Below, one piece after another: positions 12,653 to 23,700 of a stretch of DNA of 64,000 bases. Made by a program: the position numbers and the translations under genes. The number at the start of each line of letters is the position of its first letter. Within the stretch, counting starts at the first letter, position 1. This DNA is from Eudorina sp. 2006-703-Eu-15 (Eukaryota; Chlorophyta; Chlorophyceae; Chlamydomonadales; Volvocaceae): positions 1-64,000 of the forward strand of contig BDSI01000172.1 of assembly GCA_003117195.1 (NCBI GenBank). The letters run 5' to 3'. The notes beneath the pieces are model-generated. The model searched no databases. It was not told the DNA's origin and saw only the letters and a program-made list of their open reading frames with translations.

Positions 12653-15102
12653 CCCGCGGGTCATCGGTGACAGCCACGGCGATTGCGACAGCCGAAGCTT
12701 CCTCACCATACAATGCATTAACGAACTAATGGCGCCACCATGGCGCACCGGACAGGCTCCACAAGTGCACCGAAACACTCCCCGGGCCCGCATTACCAGG
12801 GAACCACCCCGTTCCAAAGAACCAAGCACGGCGGGCTAAGGATTCATCAGGGGGAGTTAGCCACCAGGGCCGCAGGGCACCCCTATTAGCGAACCATCAC
12901 CCCAACCAAGGCGGGGTCACTTCTCCAGCGGTGGCCCGTAGTCCAGGGGAGCCACGGGGGCTTGCGAGCTACCATCGCCCGTACGGTCCCACCGGGCTGA
13001 AAAAACCGTCCAAACCTAGTAATAGCGCCACCGGGCCGTAGAGCGCGTCAGTGCCCCGTCCACCCGCAGCCCTCTATATACTACTCAACGTCCACAGGGC
13101 TTCAGTTAAGAACCCTGGCCTGCTGACGGATGGAACAGGGCCACGGCACACACGACGACCATCCTGCACCTCAAGATGTATGGGGTGTGCGTGTAGCCCC
13201 CACAGCTGACTACCCCTTCAAGGACTCCCAGCTCTGCGAAGTCCTAGAGCCGGCTCCAAAAGTCCGCCACTGTCCGCCGGGCGGCCAGCCCTTCAGCATC
13301 CACTGATGGCCGCCGGGTACCGTCCGCATTCCTGGACCTGGCGGCCCTCATCGCTCGCCGGCCCGTTTCCATGGCACTGGTTGTCGCCAAGATGACGACG
13401 TCCCAGACGCACTGTTGCACACCCATACATGGGGGGCAGGGCGAGCCACACATACATGCGCCTGGACCTACCGTCGGATGGGATGACACACGCATGTGCG
13501 GCCCCTGACAGGCTGCTGGCCCGCGGCCAGCGCCGCCGCTGTAACGGCCGAGCTTTCGACGCCGTAGGTCTGATTGGCCGGCGGATTGTGTACGGAGATG
13601 GAGACGGTGGAGACGGAGGAGTCGGGAGACCCCACGACAATGGCACCAGCCTCCGCCAGGACCTGCGGTTAAATGTTCGGTTACTTGTTCGGTTATTTAT
13701 TCGGTTAGGATGTGACGGGTGAGGCCAGTCAGAGCCCACGGTTGGGCTCAGTTGAAAATAAATTGGCAAATCACTTGGCAAATAGGTGGGTGTCCGGTGA
13801 AGGGTGCATCCAGAGCGAGGCAGGAGCGGGTAGCGTCTGCGGTTGGGATGGGGCGGCCTCAAAGGGCGATGTACGTGCTCGTCACACCCAACCGACCTGT
13901 CAAGCGCGCACACAACTCGTTGATAACCAGTGGTATACTGTCTGACCAGTGCATCCCGGCTTGCCGCGCGGTTTGCCATAGTCGAACATTGAACGCGGAC
14001 GGACGCGATTCGTCTGTCGCCCTGACTCGGGCATCTCCTGAAGCCCGGGCATACCCCGGCTCCGCCAACCGAGGGCACCTGCCGCGGCGAGGCGAGGCTG
14101 ATTCCAACCCCAACGCAGAAGCAGCAGCAGCTGGCAGCATGAGGACGTCGCGTGAGGCGCGGTCGCGGCGGCGGTTGGCCACAGCGGCACTTGTGATGAC
14201 GGCCCTGGTGACCTGTCGTACGACCGTTGCAGGTTGGTCGCGACGCAGGCGGCAGTGCCGTACGGATCCACAAAGAGTCCAAGGATGGACCAAAGAGGGG
14301 CGCGGAGGCGGCATTTGAATACCCAAACGTCGCCAGGTAATTTAATACCCGAAGGTCGATGTATGCACGCGATTGGGCGTACCGTACCATGTTACGGTGT
14401 CGTACCAGGATATGCCGAATCATACGATGAGCTGTTTTCACACGAACTTACTACTTCACCTCAGCGCTCTGCATTCGATAATTCGCGCGCCTGCGACCCC
14501 ACTTCTCCCTGCCGGTCCACCTCATATCGTCATATGTCATCCCTTATCCGTACACCTCCCGTACTTCGTACCATCCGTACCCCAACCGCCACCATACCTC
14601 GTAGCTGTGGATGCCCCCCGTCGACTGGTCCAGGGTCATGCCCCACAGGTTGCTCTGCGACGACGTGCGCGCCTGCGGCGGCGCCGAGCTCTTCGCCGTC
14701 GCTGCAGCGACGGTGGCCACCGTCTCCGGGGCCTGCTGCTGCTGCCCTGCTTCGCCGCACTGTCAACCTATACATCGTTGGGGCTTCCGGGGACCCAACG
14801 ACGTGTCTCACCTGATTCATATGTTTTGTAAGTCTGCTCAAAACTGAATGAATTGCCCTCGGCACTGATGACACACCACGCTCGTCGCAACACAGTACGG
14901 TACCCGACCTCGCAGTAGAGGCCGCGTGCGGCGGCAAGACGCACGCGACTCGCGGGGGTAACCAAATTCCTGACCCTTTAATTTGAATTATGTATTCCAC
15001 GCCGTGGAATATACACGTACACCTACTCCGACGCTGCGTGGGTCATCGTGCCTTCCTGCGGTAACAATAGGGCAACGCACCGCGGCCGCACCCTGCCGGG
15101 CC
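12653..15102. other. Intergenic, no gene recognised
   Basis: GC-rich with long open frames on both strands (for example minus 13293-14441), but their Arg/Pro-rich composition has no recognisable domain and looks like open reading by base composition. It may include the unrecognised 3' LTR or flank of the retroelement beginning at 15458. Confidence 0.4.
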
Positions 15103-15278
15103 TTTTTGGGCGGGGCCCCAGCGCGAAGCGCGTTCGGGGGGCCCCGCCTCCTAGGATTGCCAGTTTGCCCCTGTCCGTGTGTCCGTATGCCGTACGGCAA
15201 AACGTTCATTATCCGCTGAACTAATCCTCAATGTTTGACATATTATGATAATTGTCCTCTATTGCAAGGTATCCTTGG
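15103..15278 (-). repeat. Dispersed repeat, copy 2 (inverted relative to copy 1)
   Basis: The reverse complement matches copy 1 at 10127-10425 through most of its length, including the AT-rich half and the GC-rich near-palindrome. It has only a short ACAC stretch where copy 1 has the long AC array. Confidence 0.75.
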
Positions 15279-15457
15279 GACTGACTCTCGACAATGCCCC
15301 TGGCCCCCTGGACGGACGGTGCGGCGCATTCCCCCGGCACCGCACAGTCCATGGCCGCAGTATTCTGACAGCGGTACCCAAAGCCGCTACGCACGCGTTG
15401 CTCAGAAGCGGACCTGAGCGGACACAGGCCCGCTGTAATGTGCAGCTAACGGCAGCG

Positions 15458-17407
15458 TTACGTGGCCGCCGGAACCACCTCGTCGTGTGGCGACGCGCAG
15501 ACCTCACAGGCGAGGTCGGCGGCAGGCCGCTGAAGCCGCGGATCGACGATCGGGTCAAGGTCAGGCAGGTGACAGGGCACCAGCTGCTCTACTCGACGCC
15601 GCACTCTCGACATATCCCTCCCCATCAACACCGCAACACCTAACGGCCCAACTCGCTCCACACGCAACACCTCGTCGTACACCGGCATCTGCAGTGTGTT
15701 GTGCACCGCGGAACGGCGCACGTACACGTAATCGCCCGGGGCGAACTCCACAGCCGGCGGCCGGTATTTGCCCGACCGCACGTGAGCATAGCGGCGGGTG
15801 TCTCGATGCTGGGCGATCAGCAGGTTGGCCGCCGCGATGGGAGCGTGCCGCTGAAGCAGCGCGGCGCGCTCGTGCAGCGCAGCCGCGTAGGCCCCCACCG
15901 CGTCTCGTCCAGTGAATCCCAGCGGCTCCGCCAAACGCTCCCGCACAGCAGGGGGCACGACCGGAGGCACGCCGAACATCAGTTCGTATGGCGAGTACCG
16001 AGTCGAGGCCTGTGGCGAGCAGCGGTAGGCGAGGGCCAGCCAGGGCAGTTGCAAATCCCAGTCGTCCGTACGCCCCGTCTCCTGGCAGTGCTTGCGCAGT
16101 GCAGCCTTGACGACCTGCACCAGCCGCTCGGCGGCCCCATCTGCCAGGGGATGACCGGCCGAGGTGAGGCGGTGGTCGACGAAGCATTGCCGCAGCAGCT
16201 GCTGGAAGGCACCCTGGCATTCGCCGCCACGATCAGTGACCACCTCGGCTGGGGCCGAGAACCGAGCCACCAGCTCCAGCAGGCCACTTGACGTCTCCTC
16301 AGGTTGCTTGTTGCGAAGGGTGTAGAACTCTGCGTGTTTCGTGAAATGCTCGATGCACACCATGACATAGGTGTAGCCATGCGGCGCAGTCGGGGGCAAG
16401 GGCCCCGCCAGGTCCACGCCCCAGCGGTAAAACATGCCCCTGATGGCCAAAGGCTGCAGCTGGATCGGTCTCGCCACACCGCCACCGTTGGTCATATCGC
16501 ACAGCTTGCAGCCACGCACGACCTGTTGGACAGTTTTCCGCATGCGGTACCACCAGTAGCCCAGCTGCACCAGCGCCAAGGTTCGCCGAACACCCAGATG
16601 AGCCACCGTGTGAACCTGTCGAACGATGCCCTCTCGATCCTTGGGCGACGGACAGACCCGCGTTGAGCCATCGCCACAGACTCGCAGCAGTTGGTCCCCC
16701 GTCCACCGGTATAACGCGGCCCTTCTGAGCACGCGCCGCTCCGGTTGCCCATCATCCGCCGTGACCCCCACCGGCGCGCCCTGAAGGTACGCCAGTGTTG
16801 ACGCGTCGCACCACACGTCAGGGTCCGAATCTTCTGAGACGGCGCCTTCCTGCGCCTCCACGGCCGACGCAATGCCAGCCGTGGCCATGACCACCACCAG
16901 CCCAGGCGCTCGCTGTGAAAGCAGAGCGGAGGCCAGCGGCGTCAACAAATCATCCCAGTCCGCCGCCGCTGACAACCAGCATGTCGCCATGGTGGCAACA
17001 GCAACTGCCGGCAGCGGCGGAGCCGTCCCTGCCGCCAGACCCGCCACCAACCCCGGGGCCACACCGGTGACCTCAGGAATCGGCGGCGACAGCCCGCTTC
17101 CCTCCCCCTGCGGTAAGGCAGGTAGATGCCTCGCCGCAGGATACTGCATGTCATGTGGCGTGATAAAAGCGCGATGAAGAGCCATGCAGAGGGAGAGGAG
17201 GGACTGAAAGATGGCGGCGGAGACGACTGCTCCAGCAGCTCCAGCTCCAGCTCCAGCTGAGCGTGCCGCGACGTCCGCAGCCAGAAGCCAGCCGCAGCCA
17301 CATAATTGGCTGCAGCAGCTCGGCTGGGAGTGCGGTTGGGCCCCACCCGCAGCGGCGTATCCGTGACCGAGGGCGGCGGCAGCGCCATCCATGGCCGGCC
17401 AGCGCAA
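15458..17407 (-). CDS. Ty3/gypsy integrase (open frame within a broken element)
   Basis: A 649-residue open frame whose integrase begins near residue 198. The zinc-binding HHCC motif is H266, H270, C300, C303. The catalytic triad is D332 (WGVDLAGPLPP), D392 (TDRGGECQGAFQ) and E427 (LADGAAERLVQ), with close to the classical 35-residue D-E spacing. It would catalyse 3' processing and strand transfer of the element's cDNA. The first 195 or so residues are Ala/Pro-rich with no recognisable domain and overlap the tail of the methyltransferase-like region in another frame. The integrase core looks intact, unlike the rest of the element. The listed start is only the first possible codon; in the living element this would be part of a pol polyprotein. 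Confidence 0.85.
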   Translation of the reverse strand: MRWPAMDGAAAALGHGYAAAGGAQPHSQPSCCSQLCGCGWLLAADVAARSAGAGAGAAGAVVSAAIFQSLLSLCMALHRAFITPHDMQYPAARHLPALPQGEGSGLSPPIPEVTGVAPGLVAGLAAGTAPPLPAVAVATMATCWLSAAADWDDLLTPLASALLSQRAPGLVVVMATAGIASAVEAQEGAVSEDSDPDVWCDASTLAYLQGAPVGVTADDGQPERRVLRRAALYRWTGDQLLRVCGDGSTRVCPSPKDREGIVRQVHTVAHLGVRRTLALVQLGYWWYRMRKTVQQVVRGCKLCDMTNGGGVARPIQLQPLAIRGMFYRWGVDLAGPLPPTAPHGYTYVMVCIEHFTKHAEFYTLRNKQPEETSSGLLELVARFSAPAEVVTDRGGECQGAFQQLLRQCFVDHRLTSAGHPLADGAAERLVQVVKAALRKHCQETGRTDDWDLQLPWLALAYRCSPQASTRYSPYELMFGVPPVVPPAVRERLAEPLGFTGRDAVGAYAAALHERAALLQRHAPIAAANLLIAQHRDTRRYAHVRSGKYRPPAVEFAPGDYVYVRRSAVHNTLQMPVYDEVLRVERVGPLGVAVLMGRDMSRVRRRVEQLVPCHLPDLDPIVDPRLQRPAADLACEVCASPHDEVVPAAT

Positions 17408-17499
17408 TCGCCGCGTAGGGCGGAGCCAGTACTGTGCAAGCGGCCGCCGGGCACCGCCCGGCGGGCAGCAGCCCGGCCAAAGAGCGCGCCTCTCCAGGA

Positions 17500-18085
17500 C
17501 GCAGCTGCTGCAGACAGTGTTGTAGATACACCGCGTTCGCCAAGTTAGTGTACAGGCAGCTCAAACGATGAACTGCCGCGCCAGTGCTGGCAGCGTCCAA
17601 AGTCGAGGGCAGGCCGAACGGCCACCCAGCCTCGGGCGCTTCATTGATGTCGACGAAAGGGCCCTCCAAGACGAAGGCCGGCGGCGGTAGCCGCCGCTCT
17701 CTGCGATAGTGCTGTAAAACCCCTATGAAGCGGATAAGGTGCTCCGCGCGCCAGTGAGTGCCCCCCCCCCCCAGCTACCTACTACTAAGCACACCGTGGA
17801 ATCCCCCAAGCCCAGAGCCTCCACTGCCGCTGCGGAGGCTGCCCAGTGCAGCAGCTGGTCTGGCGTGTCGAACGCAGGCACCGAACCCTCATCCCAGGCC
17901 CTAGTGGCCATCTGCCCATCGTAATGCAAACCCCAGATCGGCACAAGCCGTGCAACGGCGCTCCGCTCGCGTGCGTCGCAAGAGAGGTGCACGTATCGCT
18001 GTACCCTAAACCCAAGACTCAAGCATGCTAGGAGGCCAGAAGCCAGGCCACCCGTCAGCTCCACTACCACTATCGGTGGGTGGAC
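17500..18085 (-). pseudogene. Cytosine-C5 DNA methyltransferase-like domain, frameshifted
   Basis: Read from 18085 leftwards: IVVVELTGGLASGLL fits the SAM-binding motif I, followed by GFRVQRYVHLSCDA (motif II position) and STVCLVVGSW just before the place where the catalytic Pro-Cys of motif IV belongs. There a run of 12 C (17761-17772, G on the coding strand) replaces the motif and the frame changes. The next frame continues HLIRFIGVLQHYRRE, PPPAFVLEGPF (motif VI position, where Glu-Asn-Val is usual) and LDAASTGAAVHRLSCLYTNL. That last stretch resembles the Asp-Ala-x...Ala-His-Arg-x-Arg...Trp-x-Asn-Leu segment of DNMT3-type enzymes. The catalytic motif is missing, so this copy must be inactive. 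The assignment rests on motif order, not a computed alignment. Confidence 0.6.
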
Positions 18086-18089
18086 ACAT

Positions 18090-18555
18090 GTGACTTGTGT
18101 GCATGGACATGAGGGTGCGGCTTACTTGCCATTTGGAGCGAGGAGGCCATGAAGGCGGCAGCAGTACACTGGAGGGCAAGCTAGATAGCCACTCTGTAAC
18201 AACACACCATTGGATACTCTTGCCCCCCTGCCTACGGTTTACGGCAAACTGCGTGTACATGGCCACCAGGTTTACACGAGGTGTATAGCCGGGCCGTGTT
18301 GACACATCTAGTGTATATCCAGGCCATGTTAACACGGCCAGTGTATATCCAGGCCATGTTAACACGGCCAGTGTATATCCATGCCATGTTGACACGATGG
18401 GATATATCCTAGTGTCAACACGCACCGGATATATTTGACCGTGTCTACACCCTCGGATGATAGCCTATCCGGGTATTTTTGCATACACGGCCGTGTGATA
18501 CACAGTCGTGACACTGAGTATACACGGCCTCCAAAATTACAGACGATCCCTTCAC
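18090..18555. repeat. Insertion inside the pol region, with a 30-bp tandem repeat
   Basis: This interval separates the linker frame (ending near 18555) from the methyltransferase-like frame (starting near 18085) and shows no pol similarity. At 18290-18420 it carries about four units of a 30-bp repeat built on GTGTATATCCAGGCCATGTT, partly diverged. It looks like a later insertion into the element. Confidence 0.55.
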
Positions 18556-18768
18556 CCCCCAATGCTGCTGGAAAAAAGATGTGCTGCACGCACGAGCGCA
18601 GTGTTGACGCCGAGAATCTCCCCAGTATCGGTGCGAAGGCGCAACGGCAGCGCCGTGAGAGCACGCAGCCTGCGCAAGGCCACGAGCTCGTTGCGTACAA
18701 GTGCAACAGACGACTGAAGCGTCGTGTCACCGGCAACCGGCGGCCCCGAAGGACCGCTAGTCGCCGGC

Positions 18769-18887
18769 TCCCCGGCGGCAGGTTGCCCCGCCGCCAAGGC
18801 CTCCAGCTCCCCGGCGGCGGGCTGCCCCGCCGCCAAGGCCTCCAGCTCCCCGGGGCGGGCTGCCCCGCCGCCAAGGCCTCCAGCGCG
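18769..18887. repeat. 39-bp tandem repeat in the pol linker, about 3 copies
   Basis: The unit is 39 bases (13 codons) containing GGCTGCCCCGCCGCCAAGGC. On the minus strand, in frame, it encodes a repeat like EALAAGQPAAGEL. Copy 3 has lost a few bases, which shifts the downstream frame. Confidence 0.85.
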
Positions 18888-19289
18888 TCGTCAGCCGCCA
18901 GCTCCGATACTGCCATGACAGGCAGCCCCTCGCCAGCCACAGCGCACACCGCATGCACGCACCAGAGGGCGGCGCGAGCCGTGGGCACAGGGCCAGCAAG
19001 GTGAACAAGACCGGCCAATGGGCCTGCCGCCTCTGGAGTGGCGGCCAGCCCGCCGGCTGGGTCCTGCAGGTCGCGCTGAGCGGAGTAATGCCGGGCCAGC
19101 ACCATCGAGCTCGTGGCAATTGCAGCCAGATGCGTAACAACAGCAGCCGGCGCCGGCCGCCCCTCGGGCGCTCGGGAATAGGCGTAGAGCGGCCAGGTCG
19201 TGCCCGGGTACTGCACCAGCACCGGGGTCGAGCGCAGCTGATCGCCCTCCTCATCCACACGAGCCCCGGTGCCGTCGTGCGACGACGGC

Positions 19290-19880
19290 AGCGGATGGCG
19301 GCTCAACGCGTCGGCATTCTGGTGGAGCTTGCCTGGCCGGTGCGCAACATCAAAGGCAAATCCCTGCAGCTGAAGAGCCCACCGGGCATATTGCACCGGC
19401 AGGCCATCCTGCTGCGACATGAGCCAAAGAAGCGGTGCATGGTCAGTGACCACCGTGAAGTAACGAGACGCCAGGTAGGGGTAGAACGTTCTGCACGCCC
19501 AGACCACCGCCAGGAGCTCGCCCTTGTAGCTGTCGTACCGCCGTTCGTGAACGTTGAGCGACCGTGAAACCGCCGCGGTACTCACGTCCCTCGTCGTCAA
19601 GTTGTCCCAAGATGCCGCTGATACCAACCCCCGAGAAATCCGTGTGCAAGATAAGCGGCCTGACGGGGTGCACCCGCCGCAGCACAGGACCATCCATCTG
19701 AGTGTAGATGCGCTTGAGCTCATCCAACGCCGCCTGTTGCGCAGCCCCCCACGAGTCGGGCTGCCACACGTACTTGGTGCTCGTGAGCGGGTTGAGCGGC
19801 GCTGTGATGTCAGCACAACTCAGAGCGGCCTGCAGTCCGCAAAATGCTGCCGAAGCCCGAACGCCACACGCGATGACCAC
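19290..19880 (-). pseudogene. Ty3/gypsy RT thumb plus RNase H, frameshifted
   Basis: The upstream frame reads PLNPLTSTKYVWQPDSWGAA (RT thumb/connection) and then ILHTDFSGVGISGILGQLDD with the first RNase H aspartate. Around 19572-19580 the frame must shift by one base to continue as AVSRSLNVHE, YKGELLAVVWACR (Glu), VVTDHAPLLWLM (Asp) and LHQNADALSRHP (Asp). All four DEDD residues are present but split between frames. The RT palm with its YxDD motif is missing upstream. Confidence 0.85.
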
Positions 19881-20748
19881 GATGACCGGCTTCGCCTGGT
19901 GTGTGCTCGCGCGGGGGCGTGCGCGACAGCAGCTAGACTATAACTCGGGCTTGTTATATCCAATGCTGGCCCCGAGGCCTGACCGTTGTGGCGAGGCCGC
20001 GCTCCTTCTCCCTAATCCTGAGCAAGGCTACTGAGCGTAGGCACGATGTCCTGGCTATGGTTGAAGCTGTTATATAATGCAGCGTAATGACGACTGCCGG
20101 CCAGGTACATTGTTGGTCGGCCTGGGCCGGACGCTGGCGGCGCAGCCGCCGAATGCAGTAGAGGCATTGTGTTACAGCCTTTATAACATTCAATCGTCCT
20201 GTCGAATTGACCAGGCGAAGCGCTGCCAATAGGCAGCGCTCGCACCTAGGTAGGGCAGAGATGGGACGAGCAACCGATCCCAACGAGAAAGTTACCTAAC
20301 GTGAGGACGAGACAACTAAGACCGTTGTCTACCGAAATATCCAACTGTTCTTCCTGGTAATTATAACGACTTCTGCCCACTAATTGCACGACCATCAGCG
20401 GTGCACGACACAGCCACTCAATGACACCTTGACACGACCTGATCTAGGTAGAGGTACGGGAACAGCCGGCTCGCAAACCTCGTTAGGGCGGGCCACTGCG
20501 CACCGCTATATCCAGACACACATCCGCCGCATATTGCGTATTGGGGCCGGTATCGGTGCCTCCCAATGCCTCCCAGCGCCTTCCTGCCACCCGACCGACC
20601 TCGCACAGCAGCGGCCGGCCCACTGGACCGCATCGTGTCTACTCACTAACGTATGTGTACTCCGGGTATTTGCCCCTGCCCGGGCGCCACTGCCAGTCAA
20701 ATCCTGCTTCGCCGACAGCCTGCAAGTCTACAAGAAGAAGCAAGCCTA
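19881..20748. other. Intergenic between retroelement and RPF1
   Basis: No gene recognised. A minus-strand TGTAA near 20171 is a possible polyadenylation signal for RPF1. Confidence 0.4.
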
Positions 20749-23700
20749 CTACAAGAAGAACCGCCGGCGGCTGGTCTTGTTCTCCTTCTTGGGGAGCCAC
20801 TCGAACTCACCGTTGCGGCTGTCGAAGGTGCCCTTCTGCAAGCTGAGGAGCTTGAGGGTGAAGCGCGGCCCGAGCTCCTGGGGGTTACCAGAGACCCAAA
20901 GGTGCCCGGGGGAGGGTGGGGGTGGGGGGGCGGTGCGCAGGCGCGCCATGCTCAAATACGCCAATTGCGCGCGCCAACACACATAGTTCATTGATTCATT
21001 CATTCATAGTTCGGGCGGGTTTCTCGCTAGACACATGGGGATTTGCCCCGCCCATCCGACACCGACATCATTCCTTGCCCACCCACCCACCCGCCCATCA
21101 GCCTCCCGTCCGTCGACCGGGCAGGTACCGAAGCCCCACGACCCAACACCCCACGCCCATACATCCCGTGATCCACCCCGTCCGACACCCCTGCGACAGG
21201 CATCCGTACACCAGCCTAATGCCATGTGTGCGCAAACGTCCACAATTCCACATCCACAATGACTCGTGCATCCGGGGCTTCACGGACATGGCCTTTCTGA
21301 CAACCCCCCCCCGCCTGTGATCCCCCGGGGGGCGCTCTCACCTGCAGCCGCGCCACTACCGCCTTCTTCTTCTTGGACGCTTCCTTGGCCGCCGCGTCCC
21401 GCGTCTCCTTCTCCTCGAAGATGTACCGGTGGTGCCTGCCAGGTGCCGGGCATCAGGGGCGGCGCCGAAACCAGTCGCGCGGTGTACGGCATTGTCCGTT
21501 TTGTTTCTTTGTGGCAGTGGCAGTGGGATCGGCTTGGGAGATCACGAGGGTTTTAGGGGTTTAAGGTTTGCGGTACACGCACGCCGAGTGGGAATGCATC
21601 GCCGGCTGCCAAGCAACCATCGCGGGAGTCCGCATCACTCCGCTATCCGCGGTGCGTGATGGCCGCGCCCAGTCCGGCCCCCGCGGAGCGCGCAGGCCGT
21701 CGGACCGTTGCCCACACACCCGCCTCACACACCCGCCTCACACCCGGTACCCGCCTCCGCCAGACCCGTAGTCCCGTCCCCTCCTGCCCTCCACGTGGTG
21801 GCATGCTCCATCGCATCTCACATGGTCGCGCTCCGGCTCCTTGCTCACCGCGCCCCTGACTCCACTCACCGCACAAAGATGAAGTCGCGCTGGTTGTGGA
21901 ACGTCACCACCCGGCGCCCGCGGAACTGCGGGTCCTGTGGGCGAGAGGCGGCCGGGGGGGGGGTCAGCGTTCACCGCACCGCAGCGCAGCCAGTACACCC
22001 CTTATCCCGCTCTCCCCGAGGCACGACGCGGCGCAACGTTCCACATAATGCACAAGTCAGCTACCTCCACGCACACACACGCATCCCTGGGACCAGCACC
22101 GACAGGATCCAGCGCACCAGTAGCCAGGCCCTTGCCCTGCAGGGCCGTCACTTCACCTCGCCCCGGACCCTAGCCGCGCCCTGGCCGCCTCTGACAGGGC
22201 GCGGGGTCCCGCCGCGTAACCCGAATCGGCGGCCACGTCCCGGTTCGGGCTGGGGTAAGGCCGACGTGGCCCCTGCGCGCAGCATTCGGTGCCGCACAAT
22301 CAACCTCCCCCCAGCCGCTGCCCAGGGGCCCCGCACCGCATGAGTGCCGTACCTGCGGGAACAACGACGCCAGCATGCGCCCCATCCGGTGCCCGAGCCG
22401 CGTGTCGAAGTGGTTCAGGATGAGCTCGGGCTTGTGGTGGGTGGCGCGGCCGTGTCCCTTGATGTCGCGGCCCAGCTTTAGGTTGGTCAGCCGGAAGTGG
22501 GCGGTGGGGCCGTCGGGCAGGTGCACCAACAGCATGCCGTTGATCTGCGGTGGGGTCGGGTGAGACAGGAGAGCGCGCGTGGGCGGTCGTGGGTGGACAT
22601 ATGGATGCCGCAGGGCGGCAGGGGGTTAAGATGCGGCCATGGGGCCTGGGACGACCGCACGTGCAAACCAGAGGCAACAACGGCGCGAGTGGGCGTCGAT
22701 AGGTATCAGGTGAAGGCAGCCTTCCTTGTCACAATGTCCAAGAATTGCATGGTGCAAGCGTCCAGCGTCCAGCAGTGCGGGGCAAGGCCGCAAGGGGCGT
22801 CAGCCGGTGTCGCCCTTCGGCCGCACTTCCGACTCCCGCTCATTTCGGCATCCAGGTCCGTCGCATCCCCCCGGGCGCCCGGGGCCGGCCCCCACCTGCT
22901 TGCGGTCCTCGTTGAACACCATGAGGTCGGTGTAGTCCCGCTTGGCCGCGAACTTGACAATCTTCTTCAGCGGGAAGCCGTTGCGCTTGTAGTACTCGGC
23001 GCAGGGGAGCAGCTCCTGGCGTGTGCGCGGGAGGTACAGGACGTGGATCGGAGCGAACAACAAACCCAGAGGTTCAGGATCCGCCAAGTGAAACAGGACT
23101 ACAGGGGGGCATCGGGACCCGCGGTCCGATTTGTGCATGATGCCATGGCCCATGTCAAAAATTTAACCGCGGCTAGGCATGACCGATGGCCATGCCTATG
23201 ACCGCACCAAAAGCACACATTGATAGGCGGCAAGGTTGCGGGCGGTGTCACCTGCGTTGCTGTCAACACCAACATATCCTGCACGGGGTTCCCCGGCCTC
23301 GCTCGGTTGCCCCTGCCGACGTGCCCTCTGGCCGCAAGTACCGACCCTCCCCAGGCGTCGCGGCTCACCAGCATCTCCGACAGGAACGTGTACATGATCT
23401 TCGAAGGCTTGTAGCTGGTGGTTATGAGCACCTTGGGCGGCCGGGCGTTCGCAAAGTGGGCTGCAGGGGAGAGTGGGACCCCGGGGCGCCGGCAGCGGAT
23501 GGGGCAGGGGTAGCAGTGGATTGACCCCGCTGTAGGCCCCCCAGCCCTTCCCTCCCACGTCCCGTCCGCCGGTACCCTTTTCCCGCATCGCTGCGCGCCT
23601 GCGCCGTCGATTCCCTCGAATCGATTCCCTCAGGTCTCAGCCCAGATCCGACCAGCGGGACCGGGTCGCCAAGAGCCCGGCATGCCAACCGGTCTCTGCG

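Larger units (their letters stand above)
15458..19880 (-). mobile_element. Degenerate Ty3/gypsy LTR retrotransposon with a methyltransferase-like domain
   Basis: Order on the minus strand: RT thumb and RNase H (about 19880-19290), a linker with 39-bp repeats, an unrelated insertion, a C5-methyltransferase-like domain (about 18085-17500), then integrase (to 15458). RNase H before integrase is the Ty3/gypsy order. The catalytic part of RT, plus protease and gag, are absent to the right of 19880, so the element is 5'-truncated. Reading frames change several times. LTRs could not be delimited. Confidence 0.88.

Noticed and set aside
13293..14441. 382-codon minus-strand open frame
   Set aside because: Arg/Pro/Ser-rich with no motif, and overlapping long frames exist on the other strand. 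Best explained by GC-rich composition.
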